From Oceanobacillus massiliensis str. N'diop (lineage in GTDB: Bacteria > Bacillota > Bacilli > Bacillales > Amphibacillaceae), in contig NZ_HE610976.1 in the NCBI RefSeq assembly GCF_000285495.1, forward strand, positions 1,046,248-1,087,972: a stretch of 41,725 nucleotides of DNA, written 5' to 3'. This document shows, piece after piece, positions 17,162-27,403 of this stretch. Each line of letters starts with the position of its first letter. Position 1 is the stretch's first letter. The notes under the pieces are model-generated. The model searched no databases, was not told the origin of the DNA, and saw only the letters and a program-made list of their open reading frames with translations. A program made the position numbers and the translations under genes.

Positions 17162-18993
17162 CGGATATCCCTCCGCTTCTGACTCATCAGCGGTAGTGTA
17201 AAGAAAATGGTTGTTCCTTTACCCTCTTTACTTTTAGCCCAAATCTTCCCGTGGTGAGCTTCGACCAGTTCCTTTGTGATCGCAAGTCCTAAACCGGTAC
17301 CTCCCAGTTTCCTCGTTCTTGCTTTATCAGCCCGGTAAAAACGTTCAAAGATTTTTTCCAATTTATCATAAGCGATTCCCATACCTTGGTCCTGAATGCT
17401 TACAAGTAAATAATGCCTTTTGATATCCAGCTTCATGCGAATATCGCCGCCTTCTGGTGAGTATTTGATGGCATTGGTAATGATGTTGTCAATTACCTGT
17501 GTCATTTTATCCTTATCCATCCAGACGAGCGATTTCCCTTTTGGTATTTCTCGGATTAATGTTATTTTTTCCGGTATATTCATTTCATAGCGATCGATGA
17601 CCTGGTGGAAATAACTGACGAAATCGGTTCGCTCTTTATGCATCGGCATTTCATCTGAATCCATTTTGGAAAGCTGCAGCAGATCATTGACCATGCGGAT
17701 CATTCGATCGGTTTCATTCTGGGTTACCTGAAGAAACTTCGGTGCAATTTCCTTGTCTTCCCACGCTCCGTCAGTCAATGCTTCAATATAACTCTTCATC
17801 GTTGTGAGGGGAGTGCGCAATTCATGAGAAACATTCGATACAAAATCCCGGCGCTCCTGTTCCACTTTTTCCTGTTCGGTTACATCGCTGATAACGGTAA
17901 TGAATCCTGTAATCTCTTCTTCATCGTCGGAAACGGTTGAAAAATTCGCCCGGACAAGAAACGGTGTATCATCGTCGCTGAAGTCAATAATCATGGAACC
18001 GCTATCCTGCAGTTCCGTAATATCGATTACTTTCCCTTCCAGCTGAAGCACATCGAGCAGAAAGTCGCCGATAACATCCTCCGGCACTTCCCCGATCAGC
18101 CTGCCTGCCGCCTCATTCATCAAGGTTACGGCACCAGCGTTATCAGTCGCTATCACCCCATCGGACATATTGGCCAGCACAGAACTGAGCTTTCGCCTTT
18201 CCTCTTCAATGGTCGCATAGGAATGCTTCAGCCTGCTGTTCAGATCATTGAATGTCTCTGCCAGCTGGCCGATCTCATCTTTCCCGTAAATATTAACCTT
18301 TTGGCTAAAATCACCATTCGACATAATCAAAGCCTGTTCCCGCATCTCCATAATCGGCTTTGTTATCGTCCGTGCCACAAGGATACCGACGAGAGCCGAA
18401 ATGCTGATGGCAAGAATCGATCCTTGAAAGAATATCGTGTTAATATCCTGTACTTGACCGTAAACTTCCTCCAAAGAGGATTGGAAATATATCGCTCCAA
18501 CGGTCATACCTTTTGAATCAATCAATGGTTCTACATGAACCCATACCCGGTCATTATCGGAATCCTTTCGGGTATCCTTTACAGATGTCTCAAAAAAAAG
18601 AGCCTGCTGGATCATGGGATTGGTTCTTTTCTTTCCTAGATCTTCCTGTGCATCGATCTTATTCGTTCCAATAACTCGGCTTTGGCTATCAACGATATTT
18701 ACTGTCGTCGATACATCATCCGTGTTCATATCCTCAACGATTTGCTGAACCTCTTCCTCTAGTGTGGGGCCGTCGTCATCAGTGTCACTGGCTCGTCTCT
18801 CGAATGCCTGTTCCAGGTTGTAGCTAAGTAAATCCACACGCTGGCTTATGGACGATTTAAAGCTTTCCAGGAGAGATTCCTCCAGCCGTTCCGTAAAAAA
18901 AGACCCGATAACCTGAACAGCGAGGAGCAGCAAAAGGATATAGATGATAATAAACTTCAATTGAATCGAACGAAAAAAACCAACCTTATTCAT
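17158..18993 (-). CDS. walK: Essential cell-wall sensor histidine kinase WalK
   Basis: A 611-residue kinase that senses cell-wall status and phosphorylates WalR. Domains in order: membrane helix 12-32, extracytoplasmic Cache-like domain about 35-180, second helix about 186-207, HAMP about 208-258, PAS about 262-372, then the HisKA domain with phospho-acceptor H390 in FVSNVSHELRTPL. The HATPase domain follows, with the N box (DNIITNAIKYS) and G boxes (DQGMGI, GTGLGL). All catalytic motifs are intact and the length is that of B. subtilis WalK. It starts 5 bases after the walR stop. Confidence 0.97.
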   Translation of the reverse strand: MNKVGFFRSIQLKFIIIYILLLLLAVQVIGSFFTERLEESLLESFKSSISQRVDLLSYNLEQAFERRASDTDDDGPTLEEEVQQIVEDMNTDDVSTTVNIVDSQSRVIGTNKIDAQEDLGKKRTNPMIQQALFFETSVKDTRKDSDNDRVWVHVEPLIDSKGMTVGAIYFQSSLEEVYGQVQDINTIFFQGSILAISISALVGILVARTITKPIMEMREQALIMSNGDFSQKVNIYGKDEIGQLAETFNDLNSRLKHSYATIEEERRKLSSVLANMSDGVIATDNAGAVTLMNEAAGRLIGEVPEDVIGDFLLDVLQLEGKVIDITELQDSGSMIIDFSDDDTPFLVRANFSTVSDDEEEITGFITVISDVTEQEKVEQERRDFVSNVSHELRTPLTTMKSYIEALTDGAWEDKEIAPKFLQVTQNETDRMIRMVNDLLQLSKMDSDEMPMHKERTDFVSYFHQVIDRYEMNIPEKITLIREIPKGKSLVWMDKDKMTQVIDNIITNAIKYSPEGGDIRMKLDIKRHYLLVSIQDQGMGIAYDKLEKIFERFYRADKARTRKLGGTGLGLAITKELVEAHHGKIWAKSKEGKGTTIFFTLPLMSQKRRDIR

Positions 18994-18998
18994 GACAA

Positions 18999-19700
18999 CT
19001 ACTCCTGTTCAGGATTGCGCAAATAATATCCGACACCGCGTCTCGTAACAATCCACAATGGGTTGCTTGGACTCTCCTCAATTTTTTCACGAAGTCTCCG
19101 TACCGTTACGTCAACCGTACGTACATCCCCGAAATAATCATAGCCCCATACGGTTTCAAGCAAATGCTCTCTTGTCATAACCTGTCCGATATGACGGGCC
19201 AAGTAATGCAATAATTCAAATTCGCGATGCGTCAGTTCAATCTGTTCCCCTTTTCTGGAAACCACATAGGCATCAGGGTGAACCGTCAAATCTCCGATAA
19301 CGATGTCTTTTGTCGTCTTTACTGAATCGTCCGGCACCTGCAATCTGCGCAGGTTTGCCTTCACGCGGGCAATCAGCTCTCGGTTACTGAAAGGCTTTGT
19401 CACGTAATCATCTGCACCAAGCTCCAGTCCGAGCACCTTATCGATCTCCGAGTCTTTGGCTGTCAGCATGATTACCGGTACGGTCTGGGTCTTTCTTACT
19501 TCCCGAAGGACTTCATTTCCGTCTCTCCCCGGCAACATAATATCTAAAAGAATCAAATCAGGTTTTTCGCTTTCGGCAAGTTCGACCGCTGTATCACCAT
19601 CATTTGCCACGATTACCTGATAACCCTCTTTTTCTAAGTTGAATTTCAATATATCTGCAATTGGCTGTTCATCATCTACTACAAGTATTTTTTGACTCAT
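18999..19700 (-). CDS. walR: Response regulator WalR (YycF)
   Basis: A 233-residue OmpR-family regulator controlling autolysins and wall metabolism, essential in many Firmicutes. The receiver domain has phospho-acceptor D53 ([10 protein letters not shown]), the acidic pair at VVDDEQ, T in MLTAKD and K in VTKPF. The winged-helix DNA-binding domain ends [13 protein letters not shown]...RRGVGYYL. I start it at ATG 19700 ([10 protein letters not shown]), which has AAAGGATG upstream. A second ATG four codons earlier is possible but sits directly on its only ribosome-binding site. First gene of walRK-yycHI-walJ. Confidence 0.97.
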   Translation of the reverse strand: MSQKILVVDDEQPIADILKFNLEKEGYQVIVANDGDTAVELAESEKPDLILLDIMLPGRDGNEVLREVRKTQTVPVIMLTAKDSEIDKVLGLELGADDYVTKPFSNRELIARVKANLRRLQVPDDSVKTTKDIVIGDLTVHPDAYVVSRKGEQIELTHREFELLHYLARHIGQVMTREHLLETVWGYDYFGDVRTVDVTVRRLREKIEESPSNPLWIVTRRGVGYYLRNPEQE

Positions 19701-19736
19701 TTCTAGCCACATCCTTTTCTTCCAATACTAATCTCT

Positions 19737-19766
19737 ATTCTACCGCATTGTAGTGGTGCCTGTCAC
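19737..19766 (-). promoter_or_regulatory. Candidate promoter of the walRK operon
   Basis: On the minus strand GTGACA (19766-19761) and TAGAAT (19742-19737) are separated by 18 bases, about 35 bases before the walR start. The -35 box differs from consensus at one base, as does the -10 box. Confidence 0.45.
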
Positions 19767-19800
19767 TTCTCGGATTTTGTCGAATCCTGTCGGTACATAT

Positions 19801-19830
19801 GAAAGACCGACTCCTAGGAGCCGGTCTTTC
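19801..19830. terminator. Terminator after the M23 hydrolase gene
   Basis: GAAAGACCGACTCC and GGAGCCGGTCTTTC form a long stem around TA, with T residues in the distal arm. It separates the M23 gene from the walR promoter. Confidence 0.75.
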
Positions 19831-19832
19831 TG

Positions 19833-21329
19833 CTATTTGCTTACGTAATCAGTTGGGTTTTTCAATGCACCATTTTTGTGAACCTCGAAGTGAAGGTGGG
19901 TTCCTGTTGAATTACCCGTTGAACCCATTACACCTATCTTGCTGCCTTTCTCAACGACCTGTCCGACTTTGACATCGATGGAGTCGAGATGTGCATATAC
20001 AGTTTTCATGCCATTATTGTGATTAATGACGATTTTATTGCCATAACCGCCATTAGTATAGCCTGCCGATTCAACGACACCATTATCTGCCGCCCGGATA
20101 TCCTTGCTGGACGGTCGCGCTATATCGATACCCTTATGTGTTTTTCCCCATCGTTCGCCGAGCTGGCTGGAGATATATCCTCCTACTGCAGGCCAGGTCA
20201 TGTCCCCGGTACCCTTTCGTGAAATCACTTTGGTACCTTTAATGATAACTTCTTTAACCGGTTCTTTCGTAATCGTTTCGTCGAGGGCTGTTTTTCCGGT
20301 CTCTTTTCCATTCGTTTTCTCAATGGAATACAGCACTTCCTTCGAGCCATCTTTTCCTTCTTTTTTTACTTTCTCTTCGCCTTTATACATATCTTCCGAT
20401 TCAATCACTTCGGTCTCATAATCTACCTTTTCTTTGACCTTTTTCTCTTCATGGATGATGACATCTACAAAAGGTTCATATTCGGTTGTATTTATATCCT
20501 GACCCGGCTTCAGAATCGAGTCTTCCTTTAGCTTCGGATTCAGTTCCAATAGTTTCTCTGTTGAAAGGTCATATTTCCCGGCTATCCTGCCAAGTACTTC
20601 ACCTTTTTTAACGGTATGGACTTTCTGTTCCAGGGTTCCTTTTTCCAGTATGGTAAGTCCTTGATCGGCATTATAGATTTCCTTTGGCGAAACCTTCTCG
20701 TTCACGAATGTGACAGGATCCGACAGATCGACATCTGTTACCATACTATCTCCAGTGGCAAGCTTTTCTTTCTCTTTTGAATCTGAAACAGCTTCAAAGG
20801 CCAGGACCTCTGCATCGCTATTCTCTTCATCCGGTTCCAAAAGCATTGCATCTTCCAATATATCTTCGTCAACGTACTCGCTGATATAGGTTTCGAGAAT
20901 ATTCGATGCAGATTCCTCATCTGTAAAATAACCAACCGAGCGATCTGCTATTTTCAGTTCCACTGCATTTGCCTTAACGGTTAATTCCTCATTCAATTTC
21001 TCTGAAACCACTTCATTATTAAAGGTTGGGTTAAAGACTTTCTCCGGGATATAAAAGATTTCTTCGCCTACCGTTAATGAGAAATCTTTAAATTCCTTCT
21101 CGCCTTCAGCAACCTTTTGATCGATGACATGCTGCACCACTTCTTTATCGTCTACTTTTCCGATATGATCGCCATCGACGTATACATGATAGACAGTGCC
21201 GATTGATTCTTCAGCATATACGGTTGTCAACGTAAAACCCAAACCAATACAGGTTGTTATAACCATCTTTCTCATAAGACTTTTATTCTTTCTCGTATTT
21301 TCCCTCGTATTCCAATTCAGCATTCCCAT
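19833..21329 (-). CDS. Cell-wall endopeptidase with LysM, G5 and M23 domains
   Basis: A 498-residue exported peptidoglycan hydrolase. An N-terminal membrane/signal segment (about 20-38) is followed by a region with repeated charged segments (40-215), then LysM (about 237-282, VHTVKKGEVLGRIAGKY), G5 (about 285-365) and the M23/LytM peptidase (about 378-498). Zinc ligands are visible in THKGID and THLHFEVH. Such enzymes cut stem-peptide cross-links. Its place directly upstream of walR fits WalR-controlled wall turnover, though I could not identify a convincing WalR box. GGAGG lies 4 bases before the first ATG and 10 before the second (codon 3), so either may be used. Confidence 0.9.
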   Translation of the reverse strand: MGMLNWNTRENTRKNKSLMRKMVITTCIGLGFTLTTVYAEESIGTVYHVYVDGDHIGKVDDKEVVQHVIDQKVAEGEKEFKDFSLTVGEEIFYIPEKVFNPTFNNEVVSEKLNEELTVKANAVELKIADRSVGYFTDEESASNILETYISEYVDEDILEDAMLLEPDEENSDAEVLAFEAVSDSKEKEKLATGDSMVTDVDLSDPVTFVNEKVSPKEIYNADQGLTILEKGTLEQKVHTVKKGEVLGRIAGKYDLSTEKLLELNPKLKEDSILKPGQDINTTEYEPFVDVIIHEEKKVKEKVDYETEVIESEDMYKGEEKVKKEGKDGSKEVLYSIEKTNGKETGKTALDETITKEPVKEVIIKGTKVISRKGTGDMTWPAVGGYISSQLGERWGKTHKGIDIARPSSKDIRAADNGVVESAGYTNGGYGNKIVINHNNGMKTVYAHLDSIDVKVGQVVEKGSKIGVMGSTGNSTGTHLHFEVHKNGALKNPTDYVSK

Positions 21330-21351
21330 ATTTCCTCCGACATGTTCTGAT

Positions 21352-21365
21352 ACGATATATATCGT
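21352..21365. promoter_or_regulatory. 14-bp perfect palindrome in the M23 leader
   Basis: ACGATATATATCGT is fully self-complementary and lies 23-36 bases upstream of the M23 hydrolase ATG, between any promoter and the ribosome-binding site. It could be an operator; it may also be chance in AT-rich DNA. Confidence 0.4.
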
Positions 21366-21500
21366 TATTTTATGGATATTTTTGTTTACATTTTACCACT
21401 ATATTAATCTAACATAGGTAAAAGGGATTAAAAAGGGCATGCGAACTAATGTAAAGAAACTGTATAATTCCTCCCATAAATTGACATTAAAATAGTGGAA

Positions 21501-22280
21501 GAGTGTGGAATTATGGTGTGGAGCGCGGAATTATGACGGGGAGCGCGGAATTATCTTGAGAAACGTGGAATTATCGCGAGAAGCGCGGAATTATACTGGG
21601 GAACGCGGAATTATGGCGGGGAGCGCGGAATTATCGTGGGGAGCGCGGAATTATCATGAGAAGCGCGGAATTATGCTGGGGGCCGCGGAATTATTCTGAG
21701 AAGCGCGGAATTATCATGAAAACCGCGGAATTATCGTGAGAAGCGCGGAATTATCCTGAGGAGCGCGGAATTATCGCGAGAAGCGCGGAATTATCGCGAG
21801 AAGCGCGGAATTATACCGAGAACCGCGGAATTAATCCGAGATGCGCGGAATTATACCGAAAACCGCGGAATTATTCTGAGAAGCGCGGAATTATCATGAA
21901 AACCGCGGAATTATTGTGGGAAGCGCGGAATTATGCTGGGGGCCGCGGAATTATTCTGAGAAGCGCGGAATTATTGTGAAGAGCGCGGAATTATCGCGAG
22001 AAACGCGGAATTATCGTGGGGAGCGCGGAATTAATCCGAGATGCGCGGAATTATCCTGGGGAGCGCGGAATTAATCCGAGAATCGCGGAATTAATCCGAG
22101 GAGCGCGGAATTATCATGGGGAACGCGGAATTAATCCGAGGAGCGCGGAATTAATCTGAGTAGCGCGGAATTATCGCGAGAACCACGGAATTATTGTGAA
22201 GAGCGCGGAATTATCGTGGGAACCGCGGAATTACGCTGAGAAACGCGGAATTATCCCGTAAACCGCGGAATCCCCACCAG
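21501..22280 (-). repeat. Array B: 39 phased 20-bp repeats
   Basis: Thirty-nine consecutive units of exactly 20 bases, consensus RARCGCGGAATTATCRYGAG on the plus strand. This is the reverse complement of the array A family. CGCGGAATT is nearly invariant; the following ~8 bases vary among TATCGCGAG, TATCATGAA, TAATCCGAG, TATGCTGGG and others. No unit breaks the register over 780 bases. The last unit (AACCGCGGAATCCCCACCAG) and a degenerate fortieth at 22281 form the right edge; the left edge decays at 21501-21520. It occupies the gap between purA and the M23 hydrolase gene. Confidence 0.95.
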
Positions 22281-22302
22281 AACCGCGGATTAAAGCTCTA
22301 TA

Positions 22303-22358
22303 CCGCAACACGGCGTCTGTTTACTGACTGAAAAATTTGGCACAGACGGCAGTTGCGG
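22303..22358. repeat. Imperfect long hairpin flanking array B
   Basis: CCGCAAC (22303-22309) pairs with GTTGCGG (22352-22358), and GTCTGT (22315-22320) with ACAGAC (22342-22347), leaving a small internal loop and a 21-base apical loop. It sits about 20 bases beyond the G-rich edge of array B, much as the inverted repeat at 12371-12409 precedes array A. Confidence 0.55.
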
Positions 22359-22390
22359 GCATCATCCGTTAGTATTATTAAAGATACCAT

Positions 22391-22427
22391 CAAAAAAGAG
22401 ACCGTCACGAATGACAGCCTCTCCTGA
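22391..22427 (-). terminator. Terminator of purA
   Basis: On the minus strand GAGAGGCTGTCA and TGACGGTCTCTT form a 12-bp stem with G-U pairs around TTCG, followed by a T-run, about 10 bases after the purA stop. Confidence 0.85.
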
Positions 22428-22436
22428 AATGTTCGC

Positions 22437-23738
<1,302 letters not shown>

Positions 23739-23873
23739 CTAAATTTATCTAGATTGTATGTTTTTATTATAACCAAATGTAAGTTTATCAATAACAAAGC
23801 ATGAAGTCAATTTAAAAGACGAACGTTTATGGGATTATTTTAATTTATTGTACGGTAAAATGCAGATTTTCCA

Positions 23874-23911
23874 CAAAAAAACAGGCCTGCCGATAATCCG
23901 CAGGCCTGTTC
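23874..23911 (-). terminator. Terminator of the opuA operon
   Basis: On the minus strand ACAGGCCTGC and GCAGGCCTGT form a perfect 10-bp stem with a 9-base loop, followed by seven T residues, shortly after the opuAC stop. Confidence 0.9.
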
Positions 23912-23919
23912 TCCATTAT

Positions 23920-24819
23920 TTATTCGATTCCTTCTGTCCATTCTGCTACTTTTTCAGCATTCTCTTCAACCCATGTAGCTGCTGCTTCTTCCGGATCTGC
24001 ACCCTCATAGATATCAAGCATTACTGCTTCAAGATCTTCTGGTGTCCAGTTAAAGTTATCCAATACCTGATAAGCTTCCGGCATATCTTCTTCTAAGCCT
24101 TCGCGGACCATGGTAGCAATCTCTTCAGCTTCACCAAATGAACCCTCTGGATCTTCCAGATATTTTAAATCATAGGCTTGGAATTTCCAGTGCGGCGACC
24201 AGCCTGTAACAATGATTTCTTCCTCATTTTCATAGGCTTCACCTAATGCTGTTGCCATTGCACCACTTGAAGATGTCTGTACTTCCCAGCCTTCCAGATT
24301 ATCATAATCTTCCAGTGCCTGTTCAGCTGCTGCAACGACACCTGCTCCAGGCTCAATACCTGTGATTGTCTGATCTGCCTGTCCTTCTAAATCAGCAATA
24401 GAATCCACATCCATATATGACGGAACAACGAGGCCAATTGCGGCACCTTCTAAGTTGGTACCTAAATCAACCAGCTGATCACCATACTCTTCATATTGAG
24501 CACCATGTGTACCAGGTAACCAAGCTGCGACCATACCATCTGCTTCGCCATTGGCAACGGCTTCCCACATAACAGCATTATCAAGTGCAGTTAATTTAAC
24601 ATCATATCCCAAGTCTTCCAATACCTTTCCGACTACGTGGGTAGAGGCAACTTCTGTATCCCACTCTACATAGGCTAATTCGATCTCCTGGCCATCAACG
24701 GATGAAGAACTGTCTTCAGAACCTGAATCTGCTTCATCGTCGGAGCCGCAGCCTGCTGCAACAAGCGCTAATGATAGGCCGGAAATAAGCCCAAGACGTT
24801 TCCAGTTAAATTTAAACAT
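23920..24819 (-). CDS. opuAC: Glycine betaine-binding lipoprotein OpuAC
   Basis: A 299-residue solute-binding protein for glycine betaine or related osmoprotectants. The lipobox LVAAGC (cysteine about 24) marks signal peptidase II cleavage and membrane anchoring. The mature protein belongs to the OpuAC/ProX family, with conserved YVEWDTEVASTHVV and GWSPHWKF segments that supply cage aromatics. It is very rich in glutamate and aspartate, as in salt-adapted bacteria. Third gene of the opuA operon, 74 bases after opuAB, followed by a terminator. Confidence 0.93.
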   Translation of the reverse strand: MFKFNWKRLGLISGLSLALVAAGCGSDDEADSGSEDSSSSVDGQEIELAYVEWDTEVASTHVVGKVLEDLGYDVKLTALDNAVMWEAVANGEADGMVAAWLPGTHGAQYEEYGDQLVDLGTNLEGAAIGLVVPSYMDVDSIADLEGQADQTITGIEPGAGVVAAAEQALEDYDNLEGWEVQTSSSGAMATALGEAYENEEEIIVTGWSPHWKFQAYDLKYLEDPEGSFGEAEEIATMVREGLEEDMPEAYQVLDNFNWTPEDLEAVMLDIYEGADPEEAAATWVEENAEKVAEWTEGIE

Positions 24820-24893
24820 AAATCTAATCTCCCCTTTTCTATTTTCTTTTTATGGAAAACTTTTCATAGCGAAAAGATAACCAGCTATACAAA

Positions 24894-25751
24894 TCAATCT
24901 TTTACACGATTGATATTTTGGGTAATACGATCAATGATAATCGCCAGAATAACGATTCCCAAACCTGCAACAAAGCCTGTTCCTGCTTCTGCACGCTGGA
25001 GTGAGGATAGAACTTCTTTACCGAGTCCAGGCGCACCAATCATCGATGCAATAACAACCATGGAAAGTGCAAGCATGACGGTCTGGTTGATTCCAGCCAT
25101 AATCGTCGCTTTTGCCATCGGCAGCTCTACCTTAAATAATTTCTGAGCCCCTGTGCTTCCAAATGCGTCGGAGGCTTCCACGAGATCCTTCGAAACTTGC
25201 CGGATTCCTAAATTCGTAAATCTCACTGTCGGCGGCGTTGCAAAAATCAAGGATGCGAACACCCCTGGCACCATCCCGATTCCAAAGAAGGCAACGGCGG
25301 GAATCAAATAGACAAAGGCGGGCATCGTCTGCATAAAGTCCAGAATTGGAGCGAATATGGCGTTAGCCCATTTACTTTTCGACATCAATATTCCAATCGG
25401 GACGCCAATAATGACCGAAAGAAGACTGGCTATCAAGACAAGTGTTACGGTATTCATGAGGTCTTCCCAGTGCCCCTGATTGTAGATGAGCCACAATCCG
25501 ATAATGGAGAAAGCGGCTAGTCCCAGTTTTTTACCCGAAACAAAGAATGCCAGCAACGCTACTATTATAATAAAAACAAATGGCGGAATATTCATGAGTA
25601 GATCTTCTGCGACAAATTCCATGAAATTGCCAAAGTGTTCTCTAATTGGGTCAAACAGAAATGCAAACGTATCTTTTAAGTCATCGGTAAATCGATCGGT
25701 TGCATCTGCTAACGGTATTTCCGGAATGATATTTAACATAAAATTAGGCAT
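24894..25751 (-). CDS. opuAB: Glycine betaine ABC transporter permease OpuAB
   Basis: A 285-residue membrane protein of the BPD_transp_1 family with about six or seven helices and the cytoplasmic coupling loop [20 protein letters not shown] (about 195-214). It forms the channel of the OpuA importer with OpuAA and OpuAC. Its start overlaps the opuAA stop by 8 bases, indicating coupled translation. Confidence 0.94.
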   Translation of the reverse strand: MPNFMLNIIPEIPLADATDRFTDDLKDTFAFLFDPIREHFGNFMEFVAEDLLMNIPPFVFIIIVALLAFFVSGKKLGLAAFSIIGLWLIYNQGHWEDLMNTVTLVLIASLLSVIIGVPIGILMSKSKWANAIFAPILDFMQTMPAFVYLIPAVAFFGIGMVPGVFASLIFATPPTVRFTNLGIRQVSKDLVEASDAFGSTGAQKLFKVELPMAKATIMAGINQTVMLALSMVVIASMIGAPGLGKEVLSSLQRAEAGTGFVAGLGIVILAIIIDRITQNINRVKD

Positions 25752-26943
25752 GCTGTAAATTCACCTCACCATCTCCAGCCAAGGCGGCAATGACAGCCCC
25801 GCGTACGATAATGCCTACCAGCTTCGAATCTTCTACAACGGCTACTGGGGTAAGGGCATCATGGATAATCGTGAAAATCTCATTCATGGCTGTTTCCCGT
25901 TCCACTTTCGGAATATCGGTTCGTAGAATATCATGCAGATTTCCGATATCCTGCTTTCGTGCCTCGGAAGCATCTTCTGCCGTGATATACCCTTGTAAAT
26001 TACGTTTGCCATCGATAACCAGGATACTGGAGATTCCTTCTTCCCGCATCCGCTCAAGCGCTACCCGGGGGCCATGCTTTTCTATATTTACCGTTTCCGG
26101 TCGTTTCATAATATGCTGTGCGGTTAAAATCTTGGACCTGTCTACATCTTCAACGAATTTTTCGACATAATCATTTGCCGGATTCATCAGGATTTCCTCC
26201 GGTGTCCCGATCTGTACGACCATACCATCCTTCATAAGTGCAATGTGATCACCCAAGCGCAGGGCTTCGTCCAAATCATGGGTAATAAAAATAATCGTCT
26301 TTTTCATCGAGGATTGCAGTTCAATGAGTTCATCCTGCATATCTTTGCGGATAAGTGGGTCCAATGCGGAAAATGCTTCATCCATCAGCAATACTTTGGG
26401 GTCATTCGCCAGGGCACGCGCCAGTCCAACTCTTTGCTGCATACCGCCTGATAGCTGCTTGGGCTTCTGGTGGATATAGTCCCCTAAGCCAACCATCTCC
26501 AAAGCGGCTTTTGCCTTTTCTCTTCGTTCTTCTTTCGGCGCCTTTTGAATCTCCAAGCCAAATTCTGCATTCTCTAAAATCGTCCGGTGTGGGAACAAAG
26601 CGAATTGCTGAAATACCATACTTAGTTTTTCCCTGCGGACTTTTCGCAAGGAATTTTTATCCATTTTCGCCAGGTCTTCACCATCGATTAGAATACTGCC
26701 CTCAGTCGGTTCAATTAAACGATTCAGCAGTCTTACCAGTGTCGACTTTCCGCTGCCGGATAGTCCCATGATGACGAAGATTTCCCCTTCCTCAACAGAA
26801 AAACTTGCCCGATTGACACCGACTGTATTGCCGGTTTCTTTAAGGATTTGCTCCTTGTTTAAACCGTCATCCATCAGATTCAATGCCTGCTTTGTATTCT
26901 TACCGAAAACCTTTGATAAGTTTTTTGCTTCTATTATTGGCAT
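25744..26943 (-). CDS. opuAA: Glycine betaine ABC transporter ATPase OpuAA
   Basis: A 399-residue ATPase driving betaine uptake. Walker [10 protein letters not shown] (about 60-68), signature LSGGMQQR, Walker [14 protein letters not shown] and H-loop FITHD are intact. A tandem CBS module (about 275-395) follows; in OpuA systems this part senses ionic strength and, in some, c-di-AMP. With gdpP, the c-di-AMP phosphodiesterase, a few kilobases away, such regulation is plausible but not shown here. First gene of opuAA-AB-AC, starting at ATG after GAGGTGATAAT. Confidence 0.96.
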   Translation of the reverse strand: MPIIEAKNLSKVFGKNTKQALNLMDDGLNKEQILKETGNTVGVNRASFSVEEGEIFVIMGLSGSGKSTLVRLLNRLIEPTEGSILIDGEDLAKMDKNSLRKVRREKLSMVFQQFALFPHRTILENAEFGLEIQKAPKEERREKAKAALEMVGLGDYIHQKPKQLSGGMQQRVGLARALANDPKVLLMDEAFSALDPLIRKDMQDELIELQSSMKKTIIFITHDLDEALRLGDHIALMKDGMVVQIGTPEEILMNPANDYVEKFVEDVDRSKILTAQHIMKRPETVNIEKHGPRVALERMREEGISSILVIDGKRNLQGYITAEDASEARKQDIGNLHDILRTDIPKVERETAMNEIFTIIHDALTPVAVVEDSKLVGIIVRGAVIAALAGDGEVNLQHA

Positions 26944-27336
26944 ATTATCACCTCTTATTTCCTAGTTGCCATTTTGTCGAAGTATGTAGAAAGTCTTGCT
27001 ACTATTCTATTAGTACGCGAGCATAAAAAAACATGAATCTGTTTAGGATTCATTATTCTCTATACTTGATTATCCGCCCCAATCGCCTACTTACTACTAT
27101 AAATCTTAAACATTGGTTATTCAAAGTCCATATATCTCTGTTTTCCAATATATATGCCTGCGAGTCAGTTTGAGTGGTTTTATGCTCAACTTTCCATAGA
27201 TATCCGCTTTTTTCCTCTTAAATACTTCCATAATAGTGGGATATTTTAAATAAATTGATTCATTTTCGATATTAATATTTATGATAATAATCTTACGTTT
27301 TAGGTTAAAAGTCCTGCAATCGAAGTTTTCACTCGA
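26944..27336. other. opuA upstream region
   Basis: Nearly 400 non-coding, AT-rich bases lie between the opuAA start and the dnaC terminator. A terminator-like hairpin sits at 27025-27053. I found no promoter with both boxes close to the sigma-A consensus, so an alternative sigma factor or a degenerate promoter is possible. No small gene is evident. Confidence 0.5.
27025..27053 (-). promoter_or_regulatory. Terminator-like hairpin in the opuA leader
   Basis: On the minus strand ATGAATC and GATTCAT pair around a 7-base loop (CTAAACA) and are followed by GTTTTTTTATG. It is oriented to stop transcription heading towards opuAA, 82 bases ahead. It may be an attenuator, an operator (the arms are palindromic) or a leftover terminator. 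Confidence 0.5.
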
Positions 27337-27374
27337 TAAAAAAAGACCATACCGGTTATTGATTGGGTATGGTC
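27337..27374 (-). terminator. Terminator of dnaC
   Basis: On the minus strand GACCATACC and GGTATGGTC form a 9-bp stem followed by TTTTTTT, about 30 bases after the helicase stop codon. Confidence 0.88.
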
Positions 27375-27403
27375 GTAGATCTCGTCATATTGGGTTTCAT
27401 TCT

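Noticed and set aside
21505-21699. 64-residue open frame in array B
   Set aside because: It is a repeat-derived frame; three units of 20 bp give a 20-residue pseudo-repeat with no biological support.
21501-22280. Array B as a CRISPR
   Set aside because: The period is 20 bp with a 9-11 bp conserved core. CRISPR repeats are 23 bp or longer with spacers of similar length, and no cas genes are present.
23815-23832. PurR box upstream of purA
   Set aside because: Only a 10 of 13 match to one half-site, and no second half at the expected spacing.
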